Part shown: piece after piece, positions 9,721 to 21,020 of the stretch | Position numbering within the stretch: the first letter of the stretch is position 1 | Layout of the letters: each line of letters opens with the position of its first letter | Origin: Chara braunii | Lineage: Eukaryota > Streptophyta > Charophyceae > Charales > Characeae | DNA length: 39,108 nt | NCBI GenBank assembly: GCA_003427395.1 | Contig: BFEA01000777.1 | Span: 346,022-385,129, forward strand | Direction of reading: 5' to 3' | The notes under the pieces: generated by a model | Told to the model about the DNA's origin: nothing | Seen by the model: the letters and a program-made list of their open reading frames with translations, nothing else | The model's database searches: none | Made by a program: the position numbers and the translations under genes

Positions 9721-10054
9721 GAAGGTAATACTCTTACATAGTAGGTAGAAGTTAGGTTAACGATTTGAGGGAGATGTCTGCGTATGATGGATCCTTCCTT
9801 CTGTTTACGTACTCGGGTCATTTGTCTGTATAGGCGTGTCTGTCAACTTAAGTTGTTAAGAGGTTAATGACTCTAATTGACTCTCATAAATTCTCAAAGA
9901 GTCGAGGAGGGATAAACGCGTGACTGACTGTTCCGTTTATTTTCAGCTGATGTACACTGACTTAAGTAAACTTTGCTTTCGTACTACTTTCCTTGTCTGT
10001 ATCTCCTTAGCCATGTATAAGTTGTAGGTTTATGACGGACTTTTGTTCCTTGTG

Positions 10055-10994
10055 TGATGGAGACTCCCGTGGAGTCGTCACGTTGCTTGCATGAATTGAC
10101 TGAGGTAAACGATGGGATACTTCTATAAGAGTTACCCTGCCATTCACCCGACTAAGTAATGATCTTGTGAAGTGTCTGTTTGACTTCGACGTTAATAACG
10201 GGAAGATGTCGTGCGTTTTCTCTGTTACTTTACGAAACTAGATCTAAGAGATAATCCGGTACTCCCATGGGGTACAAGGCTTCTAGGCTAGGATGACTGA
10301 CATAAGCAAAGGTAGTAGGAGGTTTCCGTGGGGCTTTCCTAGTCACCTATCGGACTAGACTTGGAAGGGAATTACCGCGTGAGTACAAAAACTCCTAAGT
10401 CTAGGACGATCCGTCTGATTGAAAGGTAGGAAAATGAAGTTTCCCGTGAGAACTACCTTATCTCTGACTGAATGGTCTACTTGGTATTGAGAAAGGGGTG
10501 AGGAAATAGTTTCATTTAAACTATTTTCGCCACTAACTAAAATATGCATAGCAAAAGTCACTTGACAAGAGGAGTGAGAACTCTTGTGGGGTCGGCATGC
10601 CTCTTGCTCATACACGACGCATAGGCAAGATAGGTGAACGGTCAGAACAACTTAACTAAGAGTTGTTTTGACTGATCTCCTACACATTAATCTGGTGGTA
10701 GGATGACTCCCGTAGGGTCATCCTAATACTTGTTTGATTTGGTGATCAACTAACGAGGGAAAGAATGAGGAGATTGTGTTTGGACAGTAGAGGGATACTC
10801 TCATGTCAGTAACCCTACCACTTGTTTGGGTATGACTGATGAATAACATAAGTAATTATTAACGATCTATCTGTTTAACATTGAATCAGGTTATGGGAGG
10901 CTCCCGTGGGGTCGTCCTATCGCTTGATCAAAGGAGTAGTATTCGCAGTCATTCGGGTAGTAGTAGGATAACTCCCATGGGGTCATCCTATTAC
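10055..10994. repeat. Dispersed hairpin family, CTCCCRTGGGG core
   Basis: About nine copies of a hairpin of roughly 27 nt in 940 bp. The best are 10699-10725 (TAGGATGAC/GTCATCCTA, perfect 9 bp), 10960-10994 (GTAGTAGGAT/ATCCTATTAC, 10 bp with one G-T), 10791-10816 (AGGGaTACT/AGTAaCCCT), 10062-10076 (GACTCC/GGAGTC) and 10566-10606 (CAAGAGG/CCTCTTG). Further diverged copies lie near 10113, 10255, 10316, 10424 and 10892. Two more (7802 and 7871) lie in the upstream cluster. Confidence 0.75.
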
Positions 10995-11610
10995 AAGCTC
11001 GGACCTGAGGTGGGACAGTTAACTGAATTTAACTTTATTTATGCTCGTGCTCAATCGATGATCATACTGGACAGTCCGGTCATTTCCGTACTATTCTCAT
11101 CGTTATACAGTTTCCACCTCGCAGCGTGCGCATCATCATATCCTTCAATCACATAGGCGTGCTGTGTTAACTTATGTAGCGCGCCATTATGACCCCTACT
11201 TATTAGCTCCTATTAACCGTTAGCGTACAAGTATTATTTTGCATGTGTTGTCATGCATAAAAATTCTTGTGTTGTGTTGCCAAGACGTGAAAAATTAGAA
11301 ATCAAGAAATGAAAGAAAGGCGACAAGAGAAATTCTCTTAATAGGCTTATTGACTTCATAGAGGAGGAAAAAAATTGAAGGAGGAAAAAAAGAAAGGGAA
11401 GAGAAATGAGAATGGTATAGGGTTGTACGTTATTAGGGTCACTAGCACAAACATACAATCTCCCCTGATAAAATGACTTAGTAGTTCTTTTTTACATGAA
11501 ATATTATACCGCTCATTACCGTACTTGAGTCGCTTTTCTGTATCCATCCGATGATAAGATTATACTCCTCTCATATTCATCCTACCTCATTGAAAATACT
11601 TGACCGTCAC

Positions 11611-12132
11611 AATAACCTATGAACTAAATTAGGTACTCTCTACCAGATCGACTGTCGTCGTGATGGGAAGAGGGTACTAACAATAACTTATGAACTAAAA
11701 TAGGTACTCTCTACCGTAACGACTGTCGTCGTGACGGGAAAAGGTATCGAACAATAACCTATGAACTAAAATTAGGTACTCTCTACCGTAACGACTGTCG
11801 TCGTGACGAGAAAAGGTATCTAACAATAACTTATGAACTAAATTAGGTACTCTCTACTGTAACGGCTGTCGCCGTGATGGAAAGAGGTATCTAACAATAA
11901 CTAATGAGCTAAATTAGGTGCTATCTACCGGATCGACTGTTCTCGTGATGGGCAGAGGTGTCTGACACTAACCTATTAACTAACTCATGTGTGAGTTACT
12001 TTACCATCTGTCGGATCGACTGTTGTCGTGACGAGCAGAGGTGACTGACACTAATTAATGAACTAAATGAGGTACTCATGTGTGAGTTACCGTATTCTTT
12101 ACCGGATCCACTGTCGTCGCGAAGGGGAGAAG
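11611..12132. repeat. 71-bp tandem repeat, seven units
   Basis: Units start at about 11611, 11682, 11753, 11825, 11896, 11968 and 12050. Each has AATAACYTATGAACTAAA, then TTAGGTACTCTCTACC, then a small hairpin ACGAC-TGTC-GTCGT. The last two units carry an extra CATGTGTGAGTTAC insertion. In the fourth unit the stem is ACGGC/GCCGT, so both sides changed together. Confidence 0.85.
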
Positions 12133-13811
12133 AGTCTGCTTCTTCAATTATCCCACCTTGCGTTCCCGCCACCATCGTGCGTACATGATCCACCCTACAT
12201 TTTGTAAGTCATACCAACGGATCATTACTTATGCATGGAGCTTACGCTCTTATTTTGCCGCAACAATCTATGAGGGGTTATCCCTTACCCGTCATATAGG
12301 AGAAATGTCTGAAAGACAATTATAGTAGGTTCGGGTGTTGCTTATCCTGGGCCAGCTTGGCAGAAGCACTAGTTCTAATGAGGCTTGAATCTCAGATCTA
12401 GGTCAGTCTCAGAAAATATAAGAAGGGTTGAATATCCTCAAATATCTCCTTGTTGAAGTACCCCTTCCGAATAACGAGAAATGATGCTGCTAAGGTGAGG
12501 GAAAAGGAAGGTGAAGCATACTGATAATTCTCTCCTGAAGTTAGGATAATATATGTAAGTGTCGAAAAGACCTCCCGAACCTCAGAAAGTGCATATTTGT
12601 TAGGCTAACTACTTACAGACCATGTGCGTTCGCGAACTCGTGTGTCATAATTCCTAATTAATGGTTTGTAAATAGAACTAACCCTATTAAGTATTCCTAC
12701 AAAATCTAAATAGATTATCAAATTATTAAGAGTGATATGATATAGATCATAATGATAGACCCGACCTATTAATAATAGTCTGATTCTGATGGTTGCATCA
12801 TGCAACATATGGGCTTAGGACTATCTATACAAAATAATAACCGTCTAGCTGTCAACATTATAATGTAGCAAAGTCATGTACTCAATAGGTATGTTTAGAT
12901 GGTGGTGAATTAACGTATATCAGGTCCATTCTGATACGAAGAACCTTGATTTTTCGGTATAACTTTCAGAAGGGCAAACTTGGGATATGTATGGTAATGA
13001 GACACTAGAAAGCCGATTATAAACATAGTGTGAGATGATATGAGTAGGTAAATGGAATAAAAGGGGGCGATACTGTGTTTAGTTATCTCAATAGGTAGAG
13101 GTCGACTAGGAATAAGTTTATAACATTAGGTCAATGTGATATGGGGTTTAATTGGTAGGGTTGTTTATTAGAATAATGTTTAATCCTGAGATATAAATTA
13201 ATCATTTTATCAAACACTTAGTGACAGATTAAGCCTTAGGGACGAATAGTATAACGAGCGTAATATTAGGTTATCCATTTGAAACATACGTATCCGTTTG
13301 AGGTTATATATAGTAGAGTATAATAATAACTTAGGTTTAAGAATCATTGCATAAAGAGTCTGATTAGATTTATCAGATTCTTGAAAGAGATATGTATGGA
13401 CTCGAACTTTATCAGTTGGTGAAGCATTGGAAATTATATCATAGGACTATCTACTTAAATAACTATCTCTTTTGTTGTATTCAATATAATCAGAGTATAA
13501 GAGTATCCACTTGAAGGATAACCAACTCCTCGAATTCCAGTATTATCACTACTTATTCCCACTATGGGGAATGTATATGACTGGGTATGAATGAATGCAT
13601 TTGAAAATGAATAATATATGTTTCAAGTGATGTATCATTGTATGTTCTGTTCTTTATTGAGTGAAATTTGTTAACTTGTTATGTACGCATATTTATCGAT
13701 TATTTGGTGATTGTTTGTGCCTGACTGACTATGTTTATGAATTGCTTTCTTCAATAAGGGTAGAAAACTGTATGAAATCCACGTTTAGCATGGGACTGGA
13801 GGTGAATGGAG
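12133..13811. other. AT-rich stretch with no recognised gene
   Basis: I see no ORF longer than about 67 codons, no clear tandem repeat and no RNA gene. A few isolated hairpins occur, such as TCTGAT/ATCAGA near 13360-13380. Confidence 0.6.
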
Positions 13812-13853
13812 TGACCTACCTTTGAAGAGAAGAAATTCTCTCAAGGGAGGTCA
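13812..13853. repeat. Imperfect hairpin of about 17 bp
   Basis: TGACCT-a-CCTTTGA on the left pairs with TCAAGG-g-AGGTCA on the right, with an inner GAGA/TCTC stem. It is the longest single hairpin in this AT-rich region. Confidence 0.7.
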
Positions 13854-13965
13854 GAATGCAGAATCTGTCCTTTGAAAGAATGCAATATTGATTGATACTT
13901 TTCCGAGCGGTTTAAAGAGAGTACAATAAAGTCTCGTAAGTGGTAGTGAGACTCACGCCGGAACA

Positions 13966-14223
13966 ATGTTCCTGGTCCATAGTGAGGTGTTGTCCCATTT
14001 TCTGATGAGGAGAAGTGACTACATTATCATCGAAAGGGAGGAAGATATTAGGGACTTTGTCAGAACGCTGTCTATAGTGAAGGGGGTTGTTGTTCGCCAT
14101 GAGGTAAGGAGTGGTTGCCTAACCTTGTGTCGGGCAGGGTCACCTCATCTCCATGGTCAAGGCCTAACCAACCATGAGCATGTGAGATGGGGTCGTTCTA
14201 CTCTGTTGACAGAAAACTGGTAA
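13966..14223 (+). CDS. Hypothetical ORF, weak candidate
   Basis: An 85-codon frame. Its first 46 codons have protein-like composition (SDYIIIEREEDIRDFVRTL) and end next to a donor-like GAG|GTAAGG at about 14101-14106. I do not recognise it, no acceptor is evident, and the opposite strand is also open. It could be an exon or chance. Confidence 0.15.
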   Translation: MFLVHSEVLSHFLMRRSDYIIIEREEDIRDFVRTLSIVKGVVVRHEVRSGCLTLCRAGSPHLHGQGLTNHEHVRWGRSTLLTENW

Positions 14224-15025
14224 GGTCTCAGCATTGGAATCGGAGGGAGACGTGGTGAGGCTCAGTCCTAGAGCTCAGGATCTGAGATGCGATCCCTTTG
14301 ATAGGATTACACCACCCCTCGACACAATAAACCTCTGTTAAGCAAAAAAGAGCAAATAAATGTTATGTCATTGTTATTTTGTATCTTCATTGTATTTGTT
14401 CTTGTGGTATTTTATTGTAACCATTGTTCTCATTGTTCGTGAAAGTTATCAGTTGATGTTTGTCTGTAGTGATATGATTGAATGGTTTGAATTTTTCATA
14501 AGCTTCCTTTACAGTTCAAACATCTCTTTGTAATATTACTTATTATTCGCACTATATTTATTCTTTATGATAGGAGAATGTCGTTTACATTTGTATTGTA
14601 AAAGTTTTGTGAAAACAAGGGGAAAACCCTGCGTACAGTAAAAATTGTCTATGAATTGTTTCTTCAATATTTGTTGTGATTTGACTGACATGATATGATA
14701 TTTTGATCTTTGATGATCAGCTCAAGAAGGTTAATCCTCCTTGAGTACATTCTGATTAACACTCGGACATGAGTATTATAGATGTATTCGTACGATGCGT
14801 TATTGAGTCGGTTCTTATTTGAAGTAGTTAAGATCTAACCCCAAAATGGAGGGCTGACGGAGCCCTAAAAAATTGAGTCTTATTTTGAGTCTTGAAAATT
14901 ATTTTGAGGGACACCAAAAGATGGGCCCTGCAACGAAAAGACACATGAGATATGTCATCTTCTGAGCTTCTTTTAAAATATGTATATTTTGCAGAAGGCA
15001 CCGTTCACCATCCCAATAGGGTGAG
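14224..15025. other. AT-rich spacer before module copy 2
   Basis: No gene seen. One hairpin (CTCAAG..AGG/CCT..CTTGAG) lies at 14721-14745. Confidence 0.6.
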
Positions 15026-15830
15026 TCTGAGATAAGATTAAAGGATCCCGAAATGAGATCGTTTGGAATTTGTTTATGTTCTGAAAAGATATCTTTTGCA
15101 TCAATGGTATTGTGGAAGCTAAAAAAATTATATTTATTTTGGGTTTTCGACTCGTTTTACTTATTTTGAGAGATCCCCGAGACGTGTATCTGACCGCACT
15201 GTGATCGAGACGGGAAGACACGACCCCTGAGTGGCAACCTGACGATGCCCCTCGTTCATCCACTTCATGGCAACCTGACGATGATGCAAAATTGTTATTG
15301 TTGGTGATTTCATAAATTGTTTTTGGCGTATATTGGGATGCACATCGTTCATCCAATAAGTGGCAACCTGACGAGGGGAGAATTTTGTCTATGAATTTTT
15401 TGGTATATATTGAAATGAACATCGTTCATCCACTCGAGAAGGTCAGTCTGAGGGACTATATTACCAAGCCTATGGTGGAAAATTGGCATCGTTGGGACGT
15501 AACTCCCAGCGTTGGTTGCTGACCAAGTATAACCAGGCAGCGGACTTTCTGGTTTTGGCCTAGAGTTGAGACCTGAAGGGCGGCAATGCTAGCGAGGGAA
15601 TCAACTCAGGTGGTTACTAGAGGGGTCGAGAGTCCGGTCTAGAAGCTGGGTAAAACCCAGGATATGAGGATTTACCCGTTATTGAGTAACCAATATGGGA
15701 ACCACTGTTAATATAACAACAAAGTGGGCTGCAGATCTGGCCTGATCAACCGGACTGTGGTGGGTTTNGACCGAGACCGCCGATCCCCTCGCATTAGACT
15801 TCGGGCGGGACGGTAATATGGTTTAGGTTA

Positions 15831-16270
15831 NNNNNNNNNNNNNNNNNNNNNNNNNNNNNNNNNNNNNNNNNNNNNNNNNNNNNNNNNNNNNNNNNNNNNN
15901 NNNNNNNNNNNNNNNNNNNNNNNNNNNNNNNNNNNNNNNNNNNNNNNNNNNNNNNNNNNNNNNNNNNNNNNNNNNNNNNNNNNNNNNNNNNNNNNNNNNN
16001 NNNNNNNNNNNNNNNNNNNNNNNNNNNNNNNNNNNNNNNNNNNNNNNNNNNNNNNNNNNNNNNNNNNNNNNNNNNNNNNNNNNNNNNNNNNNNNNNNNNN
16101 NNNNNNNNNNNNNNNNNNNNNNNNNNNNNNNNNNNNNNNNNNNNNNNNNNNNNNNNNNNNNNNNNNNNNNNNNNNNNNNNNNNNNNNNNNNNNNNNNNNN
16201 NNNNNNNNNNNNNNNNNNNNNNNNNNNNNNNNNNNNNNNNNNNNNNNNNNNNNNNNNNNNNNNNNNNNNN
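15831..16270. other. Assembly gap (440 N)
   Basis: The matching interval of copy 1 (about 1075-1320) is only about 246 nt. The N count is therefore probably an estimate, or copy 2 holds extra sequence here. Confidence 0.99.
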
Positions 16271-16271
16271 C

Positions 16272-16502
16272 TGCATCTTAATCCAGGGACTTGGATTTGG
16301 CTATCCACTTATCCGAGATGCGCCTTATTTGGGAAAGGGATTCACCTTCTCTTTCAAACATGGAAGAGAAGTACATGTATTGTTTGTATTGTATCATCTG
16401 TCCAGTGGTGTTATCGATTTTGTCATATTTTTACCAGTTGATTTGATTTTGGGAAACGATGTAAAGGGGAACTGTATGAACGATTATGATAAACGTCCTT
16501 AG
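16272..16502 (+). CDS. Hypothetical ORF fragment, copy-2 counterpart
   Basis: Starting directly after the gap, this frame is open for 76 codons and ends at the same stop as the copy-1 ORF (1163-1552). It keeps the VDLILGND string. Its 5' part is lost in the gap. Function unknown, with a possible retropepsin-like C-terminus as discussed for copy 1. Confidence 0.28.
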   Translation, partial: CILIQGLGFGYPLIRDAPYLGKGFTFSFKHGREVHVLFVLYHLSSGVIDFVIFLPVDLILGNDVKGNCMNDYDKRP

Positions 16503-16544
16503 CGACGGGGACGTCGCTTAATAGCGTTTGCGAATACTGTCGGA

Positions 16545-16570
16545 CCAAATACCCTTACATGGGTATTTGG
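16545..16570. repeat. Near-palindrome, copy-2 counterpart
   Basis: CCAAATACCC and GGGTATTTGG arms with a 6-nt loop. It matches 1595-1620 except for one central base. Confidence 0.8.
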
Positions 16571-17132
16571 CCATGCTTTTGCAATCGACACAGCGACAAC
16601 GTCGGCTGCCATGACGGGGTCGGTCTGGGATAGAAAGGGTGTGCGCTTTAGCGTGAGACTCGAAACGAATTCCTCGGCCATTGAGGCCGGGGCGAATCGG
16701 TGAGAAAATTTCGAGAGTATGCGCGGGCGTTGTTAAGACGCGCGCTGAGATGGTTAGGATCAATAGCAATACCCTCCGACCGAAAAAGGTCGAGGGGTTG
16801 ATTGGGTCAGTGTCGTGTCGGGTAGATCTACGACACACGCTCAGACTTGGCCTGATACCTGCCTACCTACCGGTACTGGGCGTCTAAAAATGTCAGCTTT
16901 TGTCTTCCTCTACTCGGCCTTCGAGTCGGGTACTCGTCATATCTACCTCTACATGCTCTACTTGGTGAGGTACCGACTTACCTACCACTTGAGTATTTTT
17001 TCCCTGCTGCTATGAGAGTCGCAGTCCTACCCCTGCGACTTAGGTGTTTTTTTTTGCTACGACCCTCAAAGTCACAGCGATAGGTAAGTACCGGTCGTGC
17101 GAGGTTGCTCAAACAAACAGGTGCCCCTGCGG

Positions 17133-17283
17133 GACATGCACAGACGTGCGGGACATGCACAGACCTGCGGAAGATGCACAGACCTGCAGGACATGCACAG
17201 ACCTGTGGGACATATACAGACCTGCGCGACATACACAGACCTGCGGGAATACACAGACCTTCGGGACGAACACGGACCTGCAT
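17133..17283. repeat. 19-bp minisatellite in module copy 2
   Basis: About seven copies of the GACATGCACAGACCTGCGG-type unit, against about nine in copy 1. The array has changed length since the duplication. Confidence 0.85.
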
Positions 17284-17435
17284 GACACTCGCACACTCCG
17301 GTCGACAAACACTCAGACAGGCATGCAGGCCGGCAGGCGTGGGCACAGGCAGACTCAGAAAACCGGCTTAGGCCACTAGCCAGGTTGAGCCTTACTCCTA
17401 TACAAATGCAAGAGCTGCTCCTCTTCTACTCGAAG

Positions 17436-17530
17436 TAGGAGTTAGCTAAGTAGGTTTAGGGGCAGACTGTCAAGCTGGAGACGAGGTGATGGAATCTGCC
17501 CCAACCCCGAGTTAACACCTTTTTACGAGG
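17436..17530 (+). ncRNA. tRNA-like / SINE-like relic, copy-2 counterpart
   Basis: The A box is TAGCTAAGTAGG at 17443-17454, still within the TRGCNNAGYNGG consensus. The B box has decayed (GATGGAATC instead of GATCGAATC). The minus-strand T-arm-like word near 17571-17583 keeps GGTTCAAGCC. The internal promoter here is probably inactive. Confidence 0.35.
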
Positions 17531-17929
17531 AGCTTTACTTTTATTTTCACCCGCGGACGAACGGCCGAGGCTTGAACCCACGACCTTGGTGTTAGAATTA
17601 GTTATAGTTAGTTGGTTAGTTAGCACCGATTGTAGTAGAGGCTCGACACTTGGCATTTTATGGTATTTAGTAGTTAGATTTTTAGATGTTGTTCTTTTCT
17701 TTGTAAAATTCTTATTTATTTATTTTCATTGTTGAGTTGATTTTCTTTTCTTTTGCTTTTTCGCGTGAGCAAATCGCTTACCTTAGTGTATTTGCCCCGA
17801 ATATTGGGCAAATTCGTTTATCGGGAACAATTTTCATCCCGCCGCGATTTCGTCTATGAACGATGCAGTAAGAATTACTGTCGTGGAAGAGCATTCGCCG
17901 CAATCAGGAGGCAACCGGTGAACGTGCAG

Positions 17930-18480
17930 AAAGCAACGGAGGGAACACGAGGGGAAGGAGGAAAAGAGAAGAAAGAAGAAGTAGAAGGAAGAAGAAGGAA
18001 AGGGGGGAGAAGAAGAAGAAGGCGGGGAAGACGAAGAGGAGAAGAGGATGAGGGCGACGTACCTGGCTATGTAATAAATGATGGCAACGTCCTGGGCGAA
18101 AGAGCGAGCGGAGGTAGTGCACGCCAGCAGCGGAGATGGTGCGCGGGGAGTAGAGGAGATAGCGCGGGGAGCAGAGGAGATAGCGCGGGGAGCAGAGGAG
18201 ATAGCGTGGGGAGCAGAGGAAAAGCACGCGGGGGCAGAGGCGAAGTGCGCAAAGCAAAGAAGATAGCTGCGCAAAAGAAAGGAGGGCGCAGAGAGGAGCA
18301 GGAGAAGCGCTTCAGAGAAAAGCAGGAAGGAGGAGTTTGCGCGGGGGAACAGTGGAGATGACTGCGCTGAAAGAGGTGGAACGCATGGGAGAGAAGAAGA
18401 AGAAGAAGAAGAAGAAGAAGAAGAAGAAGAAGAAGAGAAGGAAAGAGGAAAAGAAGAAAGAGGAGGAAGAAGAGAAGAGG
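17930..18480. repeat. Purine-rich tract with 21-bp repeat, copy 2
   Basis: Counterpart of 3000-3560. The GGGGAGCAGAGGAGATAGCG unit is present in about four copies (18138-18221) instead of three, and the GAA run (18397-18435) is longer. Confidence 0.75.
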
Positions 18481-18938
18481 GGAGAGGGACACTCACCGAG
18501 CCATTCGTACACTGCCTACCTTATGCGAGGGCAGATGGCGTTATGAGGGAGGCTTTCGGGTTGCGGGGAACATAGTGCTGACGACGCTAACGACGACGAC
18601 GATGCCGACGACGACAGCGGAGCGAGGGAGTGAGAACAGGTAGGTCTCCGATCGCGTGGCCCACTCCCCGGTACTCCTATCAGTAGGCTGATCAAAATCG
18701 AATGAATCTTTCACTGGAACGTGGAAGTATACGTTGGCACACGTGTTTGCTTGGCTGTGTGCACGTGTCTGTGTTTGTGTGTGTGTGATGGTGTGAGTGA
18801 GTGTGTGTGTGTGTATGTGTGAGGAGGGGAGAGACAAAACTCAGCTCGGCAGGAGGGGCAACGACCGCACCCCGATTACAACACACCCTCACTTCGACTG
18901 TATCGAACTGCAAAGATGACGTATATACATTCATTATT

Positions 18939-18951
18939 ATTATGTTGATTA

Positions 18952-18981
<30 letters not shown>
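18939..18981. repeat. (ATT)n microsatellite, module copy 2
   Basis: ATT array at the same place in the module as 4003-4077 but about 30 bp shorter. It follows a (GT)n run at about 18773-18822. Confidence 0.9.
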
Positions 18982-18982
<1 letters not shown>

Positions 18983-19277
18983 CACCTTAGCCATAATGTA
19001 CGTTTGTGAAAACGAAGCGGAGCAAAAGAGGGAGCCTTGGTGAAGGTTTGCGGTGGCGCTGACGCTGAGATCGTCGCCACCGTGTTTATAACTCTGGTAT
19101 TATCATGTTCCCCATCTCGTTGTTATGGTTGTCATCTCCGTTCTCGACCCTCATAGTCCCTCAGTTACTTTCTCTCTTGCTTGTAACCCTCTCTTTCCTT
19201 CCCGATTTCTGCTCTTCGTCGTTTTCTTTTCATTTTTTTTACAAGCCAAACGCTCTATATTGGTCAAGTGCATCACC

Positions 19278-19646
19278 TTCTGAGAAAGCAACCCTCCAAC
19301 TCAACATGGTCCAGCATCCGTAGACACTATGAAGGGTCTGTTGGTTTCGTCCTTGAAAAATGGCACACCTAGGATTCGTCCCCCTTCTTTAAATTCTTCC
19401 TTGAGGGTTAATACCGCGAGTTCCTGAGGAGCATCCCAGTAGAATAGCTCCGTTTTTCTAAGGAGAATCCGTAGAGGCTCTGCATTCTCCGCGTACCCAC
19501 GTATGAAGATCCACTAGTAGCCCACAACCCGTAGGAATTGACGGACTTCGGTAGCGCTATGCAACGGAGTTGGTCAGTTTAGGAGTTTATCTAGTTTTGT
19601 CGGGTCCGCTCGGCGCCCTCTCGAATCACATATGAACCCTAAACTC
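19278..19646 (-). pseudogene. RT thumb/connection and start of RNase H, truncated
   Basis: After the RT core, a frameshift near 19650 moves to a frame containing LGFICDSRGRR-like, PTPLHSATEV-like and QELAVLTLKEEF-like stretches. These match the connection region and RNase H entry of gypsy polyproteins (known family pattern, from memory). The RNase H first-strand motif STDAG is at about 19310-19324, with the catalytic Asp codon at 19316-19318. Several codons expected to be Trp or Gly are stops. Coding similarity stops at 19278, about ten codons after STDAG, where the sequence turns into module copy 2. The rest of RNase H and all of integrase are missing. Confidence 0.75.
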
Positions 19647-20210
19647 TTAATCGTAGAGATTGTCCACCGCGCTCTTCGTCCTACTGACCATTAGATTTAC
19701 TTCATCTAGTTGTTCCAGGACCGCATAGATGTGTGTCAGGTGTTGCTCTACGAATCTCCTGACGCCAGGAGCAACCTCCATCTCATCTTTCAGCACGGAC
19801 TCTTTTATCGGAAAGTCGTCCAAAAAAACTTCAACTTTATCAGGAATAAAGTCTTTCAGAACAGCTACCATAGCTCTCTGGAAGACCGCAACCCCATTGG
19901 TCCACCCCTATGGGCACAACCATCATCTGCATAGTGGCGTGTGCATGGCAGTGAGATGCCTCAGGCTATACCTAGGATCTAGGGGTATCTCATCATAACC
20001 CGAAAATAGATCGCAGACAGAGTAGATAGATCTACCGGCCTCTCCCTCTGCTAATAGATCAGCGTGCGGTATGGACCTCAGATCCCGAATAGTAACCGCG
20101 TTAACCTTTTGAAGATCTTGAATCCACCGGATCTTCCCATTAGGCTTCCACAAGAAGAACCACCTATTCGCGTACGCGCTATTAGATGGTTCCGCCACAT
20201 GTGATGCCAT
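19647..20210 (-). pseudogene. Reverse transcriptase core, frameshifted
   Basis: RT copies the element RNA into DNA in cytoplasmic particles. The first fragment (20210-19923) has NRWFFLWKPNGKIRWIQDLQ, then the fingers/palm stretch VCDLFSGYDEIPLD with the first catalytic Asp, and HLTAMHTPL. After a frameshift near 19920, a second fragment (19871-19647) has VEVFLDDFPIK, whose LDD (plus-strand 19815-19823) replaces the commoner YxDD. It is followed by PGVRRFVEQHL. Upstream, the frame between about 20249 and 20211 holds two stops. The identity is clear from motif order. It cannot make a working enzyme as it stands. Confidence 0.9.
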
Positions 20211-20249
20211 CTTCTCCTTTAGAAATACGATTACTTATTCCTTCTCCTT

Positions 20250-21020
20250 TTATGCAAACTTCCACCCTGCATCATTCCATGGAGTATACGGAATTGTGTA
20301 GATCCTGGCGGGTTTGGCGTACCTAGGATTGATCCTTCCTCTTTCCGCGTCGCTAAAGGCTATGTCCTTATCACAAGTCTTAAGAACTTCCATCACGCGC
20401 TCCTTCTCTTGTTCTGTCAACTTTCCATCTCCTATGTCCATCTTTGCTATTCTCTCCTCTGTTAACCGTTGCGGCTCTCTCTTCTTCCTTTCTTTTATCT
20501 CTTTAGTGATGTCTTCTTCGGATACCCCATCTAAAGTTGATCGCTCCCGTGCCACCGCAGCAGGCTCAACTTTCTGAGCTACACTGTCTTGTGCTTCTTT
20601 GGTCGCCCCCCGTAGGGGCTGCGCCCTTAAAAAAAACACAGAGATCATACCTCTGAATTCCTCGTCTTCAGCCTTAGGATAGGAGTTTTCTCCCACAAGG
20701 ATGCGATTACCTAAGTCCTCGGCTTCCACTATGCGTCCCTCTTCCTCTGTGAGTAATGCCCCATATTTCTTCTCGCGGAACCGCTGAGAGCGACTCCCGA
20801 GTGTGGCTGGCTTGCGGCCGCCACCAGCTGCTAGGGCCGCTCTGTTCCTCAGATCACGAGGCTTGACTGTCTCTATCATAATCCGCCCACCATCTGGACG
20901 CTTAATAGAAAGCATCTGGCTTCCATCCGGTCGCTCTATAGTAACCGCATGAACATGACTCAGCCACGTCTGTCCTAGTAGTAACTCTGAACTGCAATCC
21001 CTGACCGTGAAAACAGGCAT
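20250..21020 (-). pseudogene. Protease C-terminal part and linker to RT
   Basis: A 256-codon frame. It starts with a retropepsin-like C-terminal part (SELLLGQTWLSHVHAV) and continues as a charged linker rich in Lys/Glu (REKKYGALLTEEEGR, KEIKERKKREPQR). It ends with FSDAERGRINPRYAKPARIY, the stretch just before RT. It is one frame off the upstream protease fragment at about 21020, where the stop of that fragment and this ATG overlap, so the ATG is not a real start. No integrase motif is seen in it. Confidence 0.8.

Larger units (their letters stand above)
15026..19277. repeat. Long duplicated module, copy 2
   Basis: Direct repeat of 318-4374, about 14.7-14.9 kb away. It has a little sequence that copy 1 lacks (for example near 15053 and 15121), a shorter 19-bp minisatellite and an internal N gap. 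To the right, similarity to copy 1 stops exactly at TGCATCACC, where the truncated retrotransposon begins. Confidence 0.9.

Noticed and set aside
318-19277. The two 4-kb module copies as LTRs of one giant element
   Set aside because: No primer-binding site follows copy 1, no polypurine tract precedes copy 2, the interval holds no gag/pol, and the ends are not TG...CA.
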